Below, piece after piece: positions 56,155 through 64,000 of a stretch of DNA of 64,000 bases. Below the pieces are notes generated by a model that saw only the letters and a list, made by a program, of their open reading frames with translations, was not told the origin of the DNA and made no database searches. A program made the position numbers and the translations under genes. The stretch spans positions 62,001 through 126,000 of the forward strand of contig NZ_NCXM01000014.1 in the NCBI RefSeq assembly GCF_002104765.1. The letters are read 5' to 3'. This DNA is from Mycolicibacterium vulneris (lineage in GTDB: Bacteria > Actinomycetota > Actinomycetes > Mycobacteriales > Mycobacteriaceae). The stretch's first letter is position 1, and each line of letters begins with the position of its first letter.

Positions 56155-57515
56155 GGCTGTGTTCCCGAGATGTCTGACGGACTGTGTTGCGGCCCGGGCG
56201 GCAGCGGATGGAGCGGCGTCCCATCCGGTCCGTATTGCGCTGCGCCGTACGGTGGCGCGCCGGAATACGGAATCGGCCCTGGTGCCGGACCTGGGATGCA
56301 CTGGCGGATGCTGGGCGGCTGCGGCACGGCGCGCGTCACCGGGAAATAGTCGGCGTAACAGGGATGCCCGATGCCGGGATTGGGCCGGATGTCGAGTCCG
56401 GTACCCCAACCAGTGTCGGTAATTAGTTGACGGACCGGATAGTTTTTGCTGGGGTCGGGCAGTGACCCGCAACTCGGCTTGCCGCCGGGTCCGCCTTTTG
56501 CGGCCACAATTGGCAGGTTTTGCGGGTACTGGTATGGGTCGTCGCCGAGCAGCAAGGCGGCATCCACAATCATCGAGTAACCATTGGAACCACCCAGCGC
56601 GTCCCGGCCACCGTTGTCGACATACCAGGTGGCGCCGAGAAGCATGCAGGTGTACTCGGGGTTGTACTTCATCAGTAGGTTTGTCGTTGGCTCAAGCAAG
56701 TTGATTCCACGGACGAAGTTGCTCTGGTTGGGCGCGATGAGATCGGTACCGGACTGCGACAGACCAATCGCATTCAGCAGCAAGGCGTCGAGTGCCGATG
56801 TATGGCTTGTGATGGTCGCGCTCGTGGTACTCACGGCCGCGAGCGTCCTCAGGATGTCTTGTCCGGCGGCGCTGTAGGCGTCGCTGAAACCGCTCAGCGA
56901 TCGGAGGTCTTGCTGCACGGTGCCCATGCGCGGATTCAGCGCCAGCAGCACCTGATTGGCGTCGGTGATGGCCTGCCCGATGGTCTGGCCCTCACCGCGC
57001 AGACCGATTGCCAACGCGGTCAGAGTCGCGTTGAGCTTGGCGGGGTCGATCTGTTTGAGCACCAGGGCGAGGTTCTGGAAAACGGTGTTGACCTCGGTGC
57101 TGACATTGCGGGATCGCAGCAGCGCTCCTGCGGCTATGTGCTTGGTGCTGGGATTCTCGGGGTAGACCAGATCGACGTACTTGGAGCCAAACAACGTTGA
57201 GGCTTTGATCTGGGCTTCGATATTTGCCGGAATATTTCTGACCTGATCGGGGTCGATCTCTAACTGCAGACTGACTGGTTCGGTGCCGCCGGATACCGAG
57301 GCGACGCGGCCTACTTGTACGCCACGCAGCATCACCTTGCTGCCGGTCTCCATGACAAGGCCGGAGCGATCAGACGTCAAGGTCAGCGGAATGAACGAAC
57401 GAAATGTCCCGTTGAACAGCGCGGACGCCAAGATGATCAGCGCAACAATGATTCCACAAGAGATGGTCGCCCAGCGCCCTAGGTAAGCATCGTCTGCTGA
57501 AGACGAAGATTTCAT
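56151..57515 (-). CDS. Mce family protein MceA
   Basis: 454 residues. The membrane segment is ISCGIIVALIILASALF. The MCE domain shows LTSDRSGLVMETGSKVMLRGVQVG and ASTLFGSKYVDLVYPE, with helices to about 290. Four cysteines lie in the distal domain (TCMLLG, SCGSLP, HPCYAD, QCIPGP). The tail after 410 is Pro/Gly-rich. It starts 36 bp after yrbEB, the biggest gap within the permease-MceA part. The operon number (mce1-8) cannot be told without alignment. Confidence 0.93.
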   Translation of the reverse strand: MKSSSSADDAYLGRWATISCGIIVALIILASALFNGTFRSFIPLTLTSDRSGLVMETGSKVMLRGVQVGRVASVSGGTEPVSLQLEIDPDQVRNIPANIEAQIKASTLFGSKYVDLVYPENPSTKHIAAGALLRSRNVSTEVNTVFQNLALVLKQIDPAKLNATLTALAIGLRGEGQTIGQAITDANQVLLALNPRMGTVQQDLRSLSGFSDAYSAAGQDILRTLAAVSTTSATITSHTSALDALLLNAIGLSQSGTDLIAPNQSNFVRGINLLEPTTNLLMKYNPEYTCMLLGATWYVDNGGRDALGGSNGYSMIVDAALLLGDDPYQYPQNLPIVAAKGGPGGKPSCGSLPDPSKNYPVRQLITDTGWGTGLDIRPNPGIGHPCYADYFPVTRAVPQPPSIRQCIPGPAPGPIPYSGAPPYGAAQYGPDGTPLHPLPPGPQHSPSDISGTQP

Positions 57516-57551
57516 TCCGATATCCCTTACCGATGTCAGGCAGAATCAGGA

Positions 57552-58412
57552 CTATCCGCCCGAGAAGTGGAAGTTGCCGGTCTTCCCGTAGATGGCAAGC
57601 GAGGAGAATAGAATTACTAACACCGCGGAGACCATTGAGCTACGCACCGCTCTACCCACGGCTTCACCCACCCCGGCGGGCCCACCCGAAGCGGTATAGC
57701 CGTAGTAGGTATGCACCAGCATCACCACGAGGCCCATCAGGACTGCTTGCAGAAGAGACCAGATGATGTCGGTGGGCTGCAGAAATGTCGAAAAATAGTG
57801 ATCGTAGACGCCCGTCGGTTGACCGTACACGGACGTTGTCGCGAACCGGGCGGCATAAAAGGACATCCATAGCCCTATGCAATACAGCGGAATCACCACA
57901 AGCACTCCGGCGATTACCCGGGTGGAAGCCAAATAAGCAATCGAGCGGATGCCCATCACCTCAAGGGCGTCGATTTCCTCGTTAATCCGCATTGCACCCA
58001 GTTGTGCGGTGGTACCGGCTCCGATGGTGGCCGACAAGCCAATTACCGCGGTCAGCGGCGTGACGATGCGGCCATTTACGTACGCGGAAACGAAACCAGT
58101 CAACGCCTCCACACCGATACCGCTTAATGAGCTGTAGCCCTGGATCGTGACGAGGGAACCCCCCGATAGCGTCAGAAAGCCGACGATCCCCACGGTGCCG
58201 CCGATCACCGCCAGCGCGCCGGCGCCTAAGCCCATCTCGGCGACAATGCGCAATGTCTCGTGCTGGTAGGAGGACAAGGCGTCCCGGACCGCGCCCAGAG
58301 TTCTTGTGTAAAAACGCGCTTGCGCGCCGACCCGCCGCCAGCCGGCAGCGCAGCCATCCAGCGTGTAGATCAGTCGCGGAAATAGCTGACTTGCAACGGT
58401 GCGGCTACTCAT
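57552..58412 (-). CDS. YrbE/MlaE-family permease subunit B
   Basis: 286 residues, five to six hydrophobic helices. The MlaE signature ATIGAGTTAQLGAMRINEEIDALEVMGI (residues about 144-170, including the conserved Glu cluster) marks the ABC permease that drives Mce lipid import. It overlaps yrbEA by 4 nt (ATGA at 58409-58412). It is the second gene of the mce operon. Confidence 0.93.
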   Translation of the reverse strand: MSSRTVASQLFPRLIYTLDGCAAGWRRVGAQARFYTRTLGAVRDALSSYQHETLRIVAEMGLGAGALAVIGGTVGIVGFLTLSGGSLVTIQGYSSLSGIGVEALTGFVSAYVNGRIVTPLTAVIGLSATIGAGTTAQLGAMRINEEIDALEVMGIRSIAYLASTRVIAGVLVVIPLYCIGLWMSFYAARFATTSVYGQPTGVYDHYFSTFLQPTDIIWSLLQAVLMGLVVMLVHTYYGYTASGGPAGVGEAVGRAVRSSMVSAVLVILFSSLAIYGKTGNFHFSGG

Positions 58413-59179
58413 GGTGTCGCCTTCACGCCCACCGCGGTCACGATGACGTCGATGAAGAACAGCGCCATGAAGGAAAAGACCACCGTTTCGTTCACCGCAT
58501 TACCGACGGCGGCCGCCCCCCTGCCCACCGAGATGCCCTTGTAACACGCGATCAGACTGGCGGTCAGCCCGAACAGCCCGGCCTTGACTAGCGCGATGAC
58601 CAACTCCCGCGCGCCGGTCAACAGCGTCAACCCGGCGGCGAAGGACCCAGGTGTAACGTGCTGGACAAAGACGGAGAACGCGAACCCACCAACGAGGCCG
58701 GTTACGATTACCACGCCGGATAACAGCAACGAGATGAAGGTGGCCGCCAGCACCCGCGGCACGACCAGCGACCCGACCGGGTTGATGCCGAGGACGCGCA
58801 GCGCGTCGAGTTCCTCACGAATAGTGCGTGCGCCCAGGTCGGCACACATCGCCGTCGCGCCGGCACCGGCAACCACCAGCACAGTGACAAGCGGGCCAAT
58901 CTGTGTGACCGTAGCCAGCGCTGCGCCGCTGCCAGAAAAGTCTCCGGCACCGAACTCGATCAACAGGATATTTATCGTGAACACCGTGAGCACGGTGAAA
59001 GGAATCGACAACATCATCGTCGGCGCTATCGATACCCTGGCAACGAACCAGCTTTGCAGGAGGAACTCGCGCCCAGCAAACGGGCGCCGCGGTACCTGCA
59101 ACAACGTGTCAAGCGACAGGGCGAAAAAATCTCCCACGGAGCGGACGGGTTTGGCGAAGGTATTCGGCGAGATCAACAC
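58409..59179 (-). CDS. YrbE/MlaE-family permease subunit A
   Basis: 256 residues from GTG 59179 (TTG 59176 is possible), GGAGG just upstream. It has the MlaE motif GATAMCADLGARTIREELDALRVLGINP. It pairs with subunit B in the membrane and uses an ATPase such as MceG, which is encoded elsewhere. It is the first gene of the ten-gene operon. Confidence 0.93.
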   Translation of the reverse strand: MLISPNTFAKPVRSVGDFFALSLDTLLQVPRRPFAGREFLLQSWFVARVSIAPTMMLSIPFTVLTVFTINILLIEFGAGDFSGSGAALATVTQIGPLVTVLVVAGAGATAMCADLGARTIREELDALRVLGINPVGSLVVPRVLAATFISLLLSGVVIVTGLVGGFAFSVFVQHVTPGSFAAGLTLLTGARELVIALVKAGLFGLTASLIACYKGISVGRGAAAVGNAVNETVVFSFMALFFIDVIVTAVGVKATP

Positions 59180-59662
59180 CGGCCTCCGTTCACATCACAC
59201 GCCATAGTCATACCTGTACCGACGGGCGGCCATAGCGGATCTCGTCCGTCCTCTCACATGTCACCTTTTTAATTGGTCTTGGGAGGAACAACCGGAGCGG
59301 ATTCGCTGTAGTCCGCTCCAGGAGCCCGCCGACTACGGATTGAGCTTTAACCGGCTGACATCCCCAAGGCTCAACCGCCATACTTGTCGTAGACCGCCGA
59401 TGCTTGAACCTGGCCGCAAGGCCCCCAAGGCAACTGTTTCAACCGACTCGCCTCGCCCGCCCATGAGCGACTCATTCCAACCCGCAAACCGCGTACCAAT
59501 CTGACTCCAACGGCCACGCTAGAACTTCGCGGTCTAGTGAAGCCGACGAGCTGGAATGCTTGGGGCTGACAGCAGCGTCTTCATGCCGCCGACCGACAGC
59601 CTCTGCAGTGAGCTTGGGACCACGAGAACCCCCTCCCCGATTTCGTAGACTCTGGTAACGGA
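59180..59662. other. Leader region upstream of the mce operon, no gene seen
   Basis: About 480 bp without a convincing coding frame on either strand. It has ordinary composition and no clear repeat or hairpin with a T-run. If the promoter at 59663-59691 is used, this would be a long 5' untranslated leader of the mce transcript. Confidence 0.5.
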
Positions 59663-59691
59663 ACTTTATTTTCATAACAAAACTTTGTCAA
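59663..59691 (-). promoter_or_regulatory. Candidate sigma-A promoter for the mce operon
   Basis: Read on the minus strand: TTGACA at 59691-59686 (perfect -35), a 17-bp spacer, and TAAAGT at 59668-59663 (4 of 6 for a -10). The local AT-rich patch stands out from its surroundings. It points at yrbEA, about 480 bp away. Confidence 0.5.
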
Positions 59692-59757
59692 CACTCAGTC
59701 AGGCGGTGGAACGGTCCTCGATCAGTCTGGCGGGCTTGCCCCGTTTCAAACACTTCG

Positions 59758-60209
59758 TCGAAGCAAGGTGCTGGGCGCTCACGTTTGGTGTGCGGCGCCG
59801 GTCCAATTCCAATGGCGCACTGGCGAAGTCGCGTATTCTGCGCACCGTGCCGGCGAGCCAGGCGGTGCTGTCGACGTACGCGGACTACCACTCGAACGCA
59901 TAGAGATCCTCGGTGACGCCGACTGCGACATGGTGTTCGTCAACCTTTACGAACCCCTGGGCGCGCCGATGACTATCGTGCGGAAGACGGTTCTTTGAGC
60001 AGCTGGCCACCGACTGCGGTATTGCGGTACGGGCGCATACGTTAACGGCGGCCACGTACTGAGTACGCGCCGGTGCGTATTCTCTTACAACGGCTTTGGA
60101 TCAAGCCGCGTTCGGCTCGTCCGCTACTTGCCTGCATGCGCGAGACGTATACAAGCGGCGAGCCGTGGAGGCCGTCGCTACCCGTGAGCGCCGGTGTCGC
60201 GCCTGCTGA
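59758..60209 (+). pseudogene. Decayed tyrosine recombinase (integrase), catalytic part
   Basis: Fragments in several frames match the end of actinobacterial integrases: SNSNGALAKSRILRTVPAS, then DCDMVFVNLYEPLGAPMT, then FFEQLATDCGIAVRAHTL-TAATY and LHARDVYKRRAVEAVA. The HxLRH box reads H-T-L-T (the Arg-His pair is lost), the following Trp codon is TGA, and the residue at the catalytic Tyr position is Cys (ATCLHAR). At least one more shift occurs near 59900. The gene is dead. It sits directly upstream of the mce operon, on the other strand. Confidence 0.78.
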
Positions 60210-61256
60210 TCGGCAGCGACGCCGGCCGGGTCGCGACCTACGCTGACTGGTTGGAATCGCTGACTCTCACATCGATGCCGCGTGGCGGCCAGGTGAGTGC
60301 GACGGGTCGCTGTGGCTGTTAACCGGGGATTTGGACAGCGACCGGACCGCGGCGTGGCGTGGCGTGGCGTTGCGTGCCAGGCTCCGGGCTGTCCCACGGC
60401 GCGGGGCTTTAACGGCCGCTGTTCGCGTTGTCGGCGGGGCGCTGGCGGTGGCCGGTGTCTGCCGAGGTGGAGTTCGACCGCGCTCCCCGGCGTCGGCCGG
60501 ACCCGCCCGGTTGCCCGCAGCGGCTGCACGGTGCCCGACTGCGCGAGCGAGTTGCATTGGCGTGGCCTGTGTTTCTGGCACGGGCGGGCCCGGAGCAAGG
60601 CCGGCGACGGGCTGCTGGAGGAGTTCATCGCGCAGGCCTGGGCCACTGACCCGTACCGAGCCGTGTCTGGTCGCCGGTTGCGGTCGCGAACGGTCACCTA
60701 GCGAGGGCTGTGCCGGTTCAGGCAATCGGCTGCAGCGGCAACGAAACCTCGCCTCAATGCCCCGCAGGAGCTGGCCGCACGTGTCGTCGTCGACGAGAGG
60801 CCGCGGATCGCGGCTCAACAGTCCTCCTTGGTTGGCCTGCCGGAACTGGTGCGCTTTGAGCTGCTCTACGCGCTGCAACGCCGCGATGAGGCTCCACCTC
60901 CGCAGGACCCGCTAAGGTTGGGATCCTCGTCAGCCGCCTGGGGGGCCAGCTCGGTCCGCCGCGCCGACCCCGAAAGGGTGTTTGAAAGCGTTGGCGCGCA
61001 ATACAGCTCGGCTATCAAGGGCGTGTTCCGTTACCTGCGCCGTTACTTGGAACGAGGCTAACCCCGTTACACCGACGCCGACGCATATGCCAGCGACGTG
61101 TGGCGGGTGCACCTGGTGGACCTGCAGTCCAACGGCTCGCGCCGCTGGCCGGCTACTGAGCGGACCGTCAAACTCGGCCCGATCGAGCCGCACTGGTTGC
61201 GCGATTGCTCAAGGATTGGGACCGTAACGCCCGCTCGACAAGAGTTCAAGAATTGA
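60184..61256 (+). pseudogene. Decayed recombinase-associated gene, N-terminal and central part
   Basis: A broken reading frame that begins near GTG 60184, overlapping the end of the integrase remnant, as in tandem recombinase genes. Cys/His-rich knots occur (CTVPDCASELHWRGLCFWH, CLVAGCGRERSPSEG), then LVGLPELVRFELLYALQRRDEA, VFESVGAQYSSAIKGVFRYL and, past a TAA near 61062, DAYASDVWRVHLVDLQ and NGSRRWPATE. This order fits large integrase-like proteins of multi-recombinase elements in mycobacteria (recalled). Frameshifts occur near 60700 and 60280, and the catalytic end is missing. A GGCGT tandem repeat lies at 60351-60370. Confidence 0.65.
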
Positions 61257-61263
61257 GCTGCGA

Positions 61264-61269
61264 TATAAT
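61264..61269 (+). promoter_or_regulatory. Perfect TATAAT -10 box upstream of the TetR gene
   Basis: TATAAT lies in an AT-rich patch (GATATAATCTTTTTTAAAT), 57 bp before the TTG start. No good -35 is found at 16-18 bp. The box belongs to the boundary between the recombinase remnant and the TetR gene. Confidence 0.4.
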
Positions 61270-61326
61270 CTTTTTTAAATGTTGGGTCGGCAGCGACGGC
61301 TGCTTCATTCCTGAAAGGCTTCGCCA

Positions 61327-61929
61327 TTGGCGTCCAGGGCAGGTACCGAGGCCCGTATCTTCGACGGTGCCCTGAAGGCGATCGCTCGGCAAGGCCCGAA
61401 GAAGCTAGCGATGAGCGATATCGCGCACGAGGCCAACGTATCGACTGGGACGTTATACCGATATTTTAAGAATAAGGACGAACTCCTTCGGTCGTTGGGC
61501 GACCATTTCGTCACGCGGCTACAGACGGTCCTAGAAGCCGCGATCGAGGCGAACCCGCGGCCAGCTGACCGCTTGCTGATAGTCATTGACGTCATGCTGC
61601 GATTTTGGTTGGAGAACCCCGCCACATTACAAATCGGTCAGCTGGAACCGGGGTTCGTTGTGGACTACATCAAGCGAGTTGCACCTCAGCTCTCCGGTGT
61701 CCTAAGCGATGCGTTGGAGCCTGCACTGGTCGACAGCCCCGCCGTACTTAATGGGTCGGCCGAACTGGAAGAGATTGCGGACTTAATCGTGCGGATGGCG
61801 TTTTCGCACTACTTCATGCCTTCGCGCGACTATAGGAGGTTCCGCGACCTTCTCGTCATGCTCGGTGAGTCAGGTGGACTTAAACCCAGAAAGTCGCGCT
61901 TCCGTTCGCAGCGAAGAGCCGTGGGCTGA
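61327..61929 (+). CDS. TetR family transcriptional regulator
   Basis: 200 residues from TTG 61327, with GAAAGG about 8 nt upstream. The HTH is clear: ARIFDGALKAIARQGPKKLAMSD, then NVSTGTLYRYFKNKDELLRSLG near residues 35-56. The ligand domain is helical. It converges on the FAH-family gene with a 4-bp gap. It may regulate the catabolic cluster on its right. Base use is more AT-rich than in the left part of the window. Confidence 0.9.
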   Translation: MASRAGTEARIFDGALKAIARQGPKKLAMSDIAHEANVSTGTLYRYFKNKDELLRSLGDHFVTRLQTVLEAAIEANPRPADRLLIVIDVMLRFWLENPATLQIGQLEPGFVVDYIKRVAPQLSGVLSDALEPALVDSPAVLNGSAELEEIADLIVRMAFSHYFMPSRDYRRFRDLLVMLGESGGLKPRKSRFRSQRRAVG

Positions 61930-61933
61930 CATC

Positions 61934-62776
61934 TCAGTCTAATCTGGCGCCAACGACGTTGCGCAGTACCCCGACTCCCTGGACTTCCGCTTCAACGACG
62001 TCGCCCTCACGAAGGAATCGGCCGTCCTCGAACCCCACCCCGTGGGTGGTGCCAGTAAACACGATATCGCCGGCGGTGAGCGGCATCCTTTCGATGATGT
62101 ACTCAAGGCACTCGTCGATGCTGAAGATCATCTTTCCGGTGCGGTCATGCTGGCGCTGTTCACCATTGACACGTAACGATATAGCGACATCGATCTGGCC
62201 TGACCCGCCGAACTCGTCCTTGGTGGTGATCCACGGTCCCACCGGCGTCGTCCCTCCGAGTGCCTTGATGGAAAACAGGTCCAGCCCACCACTTAGAGGC
62301 GTGGCCGCGTCACGGGCACTGACATCGTTGCCGACTGTGTAGCCAAGCACCGCGCTAGTGGGCTGCTCGCCGACGCGACTCATCGACTTCGCCATCACCG
62401 CAACGAGTTCGACCTCGAAGTCCAGTTGCTGCGTGATCGAAGGATTCGCCAGGACGTCTTCGTGGGCGATGATCGCCACTTGGGGTTTGAGGAACCCCAA
62501 GGTGGTCTTCGGACGCTCGGTGACACCCAGCTTCTCCAGGTGCGACCAGTAGTTCATGCCGACTCCGATAATCGTAGATGTAGGGGTGATCGGTGGTCGC
62601 CAGCGAACGTCGGTCATCGCCAACGAAGGACCGACCTTCTCGAAATGCGCCGTCCCTTCGGCAGCCGCTGAACCCCACTGCTCGATACCACCCCGAATCG
62701 GCTGTACGGTACCGGCGTCGACGTCTACCAGACCCCAGATGTCGGCGCCTCCTCGATGAATCCGTGCGATCTTCAG
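61934..62776 (-). CDS. Fumarylacetoacetate hydrolase family protein (possible CTG start)
   Basis: The FAH domain is complete in its C-terminal part: IIGVGMNYWSHLEKL, FLKPQVAIIAHEDV, LDFEVELVAVMAKS (metal-site Glu pair), GYTVGNDVSARDA and FTGTTHGVGF. From ATG 62623 the protein has 229 residues, but the frame stays open and family-like for 51 more codons upstream (KIARIHRGGADIWGLVDVD, AHFEKVGPSLAMTD). No ATG, GTG or TTG occurs there except near 62629. The extension begins with CTG at 62776, whose last bases form the stop of the YceI gene (CTGA). The start is therefore unusual or mutated. Enzymes of this kind hydrolyse or decarboxylate C-C bonds of beta-diketo acids in aromatic degradation. Confidence 0.85.
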   Translation of the reverse strand: MKIARIHRGGADIWGLVDVDAGTVQPIRGGIEQWGSAAAEGTAHFEKVGPSLAMTDVRWRPPITPTSTIIGVGMNYWSHLEKLGVTERPKTTLGFLKPQVAIIAHEDVLANPSITQQLDFEVELVAVMAKSMSRVGEQPTSAVLGYTVGNDVSARDAATPLSGGLDLFSIKALGGTTPVGPWITTKDEFGGSGQIDVAISLRVNGEQRQHDRTGKMIFSIDECLEYIIERMPLTAGDIVFTGTTHGVGFEDGRFLREGDVVEAEVQGVGVLRNVVGARLD

Positions 62777-63348
62777 CGTCCTATCCCTTCGGTCGCGGCG
62801 GCTGACGCCACCTCGAGCCGTACCTTAACGCCCACACTCGACGAGATCGCGCGATCGAGGAAGCGGGGCCGGGCCTGGTACACCAACCCGAAGTCGCGGC
62901 GGGTGAATTCACCCGCCGCGGTGATGACCGGCTGCTGCGAGCCACCAAACGTGGAGCGCTGCAGCCGGATCCGCATCGGCACTTCCCGCGTAGCACCCAG
63001 CAATTCCAGATCTCCATGTAGTAGGAATTCGCCGGGAGACTCCCCGAGATCCAACCGCTGGGATCGGTAGGTCGCCGTGGGCCGGCGGGATACGTCGAGT
63101 AGGTGCGCCGACCGGATCGCCTTGTCCCGGCCCTTGCTTCCGGTGTTGACCGAGCCGAGGTCGATCGTCGCGTCAACCGCCGAATCGAGCGGATCTTCGG
63201 CCATGACGATCCGGCCTGACACGCTGAGCGTGCCATGCACGGTGTGCACCCCTAGGTGGCCGACCGAGAACGTGAGACCGGACTGCGCTGGATCGATTGC
63301 CCAGATGCCAGGCAGATAACCGGGCATCTCGTCTGTTGCAGAAGACAA
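62773..63348 (-). CDS. YceI family protein
   Basis: 191 residues from TTG 63348, with AAAGG 6 nt upstream. The lipocalin-like YceI fold is shown by IDPAQSGLTFSVGHLGVHTVHGTLS, GSVNTGSKGRDKAIRSAHLLDV, and GDLELLGATREV. YceI proteins bind isoprenoid or amphiphilic ligands. No signal peptide is seen, so it is probably cytoplasmic. It is followed by the FAH gene in a CTGA overlap, which suggests one transcript. Confidence 0.9.
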   Translation of the reverse strand: MSSATDEMPGYLPGIWAIDPAQSGLTFSVGHLGVHTVHGTLSVSGRIVMAEDPLDSAVDATIDLGSVNTGSKGRDKAIRSAHLLDVSRRPTATYRSQRLDLGESPGEFLLHGDLELLGATREVPMRIRLQRSTFGGSQQPVITAAGEFTRRDFGLVYQARPRFLDRAISSSVGVKVRLEVASAAATEGIGR

Positions 63349-63450
63349 TTCACACCTTTAACGTCAGAGTGCCGGCCATGCGGGTCGACACTCAACCAAC
63401 ATCTCGATAGGTAGTCGGCTTTACTGAGGACTGGATACGGGTAAACCGAT

Positions 63451-63996
63451 CTACAAATAGACGGCCAGGTTCTGCACACCCAGCGTGGCCTGGTCGAAAT
63501 AGACCGTCCGCGCTGCGAGCTTCCACTCGTCACCCGTTCGGATGGTGTCGACCCGGCGAGCCGGCAGGAACTCCAATGCCGGCTCGTCATAGCGGGACCG
63601 AATGAGCACGACGGAGCTGAAGACCTCGTATTCGTCGGCCTTGTCGGTCTCGTATGACCGCACCTTGTGCACGATCCGCTGCGTCCGGGACAGCGGATTC
63701 TCCGACCAGGCGCTGTCGGTCTGGGTCAACCGCATCAGCTTCAACATCAGGGTCATGATGTTCTCGTTGAAGTGATACATCTCCGCCTCGAACACCCCCT
63801 TGGTCCGGTGATCGCGCGTGGTCCGCACCGGTGCCCGGTAGATGACGTCGGGCGCGAGCAGCGCCAGCCAACCGGTCAGGTCGTCCTCGTCGAGCAGCGT
63901 CGACTCGTCTTCTAGCCACGCGACGATCTCGAAGTGCCGCGGGTCGGTGACCTTGATCCGCGTGCCCTTAGGCCTCGGGTAGTCAACGGTGCCCAT
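63451..63996 (-). CDS. Aromatic-ring-hydroxylating dioxygenase beta subunit
   Basis: 181 residues from ATG 63996, 5 bp from the window edge, so an earlier start cannot be excluded. HFEIVAWLEDESTLLDEDDLTGWLALLAPDVIYRAPV and ARRVDTIRTGDEWKLAARTVYFDQA match the NTF2-like small subunit of Rieske dioxygenases, which helps assemble the (alpha-beta)3 enzyme. The catalytic alpha subunit should lie beyond the window. It points to a pathway for aromatic acids or steroid-like rings, in line with the FAH and YceI genes downstream (102-bp gap). Confidence 0.88.
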   Translation of the reverse strand: MGTVDYPRPKGTRIKVTDPRHFEIVAWLEDESTLLDEDDLTGWLALLAPDVIYRAPVRTTRDHRTKGVFEAEMYHFNENIMTLMLKLMRLTQTDSAWSENPLSRTQRIVHKVRSYETDKADEYEVFSSVVLIRSRYDEPALEFLPARRVDTIRTGDEWKLAARTVYFDQATLGVQNLAVYL

Positions 63997-64000
63997 TGGT

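Noticed and set aside
60351..60370. Four tandem GGCGT units
   Set aside because: Too short for a CRISPR or a useful VNTR; lies in a decayed gene and probably arose by slippage.

Overview
The window is chromosomal DNA from a mycobacterium, most likely a slow grower or one with a similar gene content. It is GC-rich. It carries genus hallmarks: antigen 85C (fbpC), an mce operon, F420-dependent enzymes, maltokinase/TreS, a carboxylic acid reductase and an L,D-transpeptidase. From 1 to about 40.8 kb the order and strand of genes match Mycobacterium tuberculosis H37Rv Rv0143c back to Rv0116c, read in reverse (locus names recalled, no search run). The markers in order are: chloride channel, AlkA-like glycosylase, SnoaL protein, DUF427, SDR, SnoaL protein, msrA, cyp138, TetR, ephF, GNAT, fgd2, fadE1, htdZ, fbpC, a DUF1275 membrane protein, mak, treS, pepA, an F420 protein, fusA2, fadD7, oxcA, oxyS and ldtA.

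Several modules sit inside that backbone that I do not recall at this place in H37Rv. They are a dps gene (1.0-1.6 kb), a molbindin (8.9 kb), a sulfotransferase / TetR / DUF1214 unit (10.0-13.0 kb), a fatty-acid desaturase operon with its own TetR and two palindromic operator candidates (13.0-17.6 kb), a GAF-ANTAR protein (19.8 kb), and an mmpL remnant, phosphodiesterase and MarR-ABC exporter (22.5-25.8 kb). Two broken genes also lie on the left side: a Tcmp-type methyltransferase that has lost its SAM-binding core (3.4-4.0 kb) and an ORF that fuses a benzoylformate-decarboxylase N-terminus to a PucR-type HTH (6.3-6.7 kb).

From 40.9 kb the H37Rv order ends. A carboxylic acid reductase (car) lies behind a perfect CRP-type palindrome. 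It is followed by a lipoprotein and a quinone-oxidoreductase-like protein. Then comes a strip of decay: an NRAMP-family transporter broken by two frameshifts, one of them a 7-bp tandem duplication, and the C-terminal stub of an acyl-CoA ligase. Next is a complete ten-gene mce operon read leftwards (59.2 to 48.6 kb): two YrbE permeases, MceA-F and two Mce-associated membrane proteins. It has a candidate promoter about 480 bp upstream. Directly upstream of it are two decayed tyrosine-recombinase genes. The mce block is visibly lower in G+C than its neighbours and is flanked by broken genes on both sides, so I read it as an island acquired or rearranged by a site-specific recombinase element.

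The right edge (61.3-64.0 kb) starts a catabolic cluster: a TetR regulator, a fumarylacetoacetate-hydrolase-family enzyme whose frame runs back to a CTG codon, a YceI protein and an aromatic-ring dioxygenase beta subunit. No tRNA, rRNA, CRISPR array or intact insertion sequence was seen.
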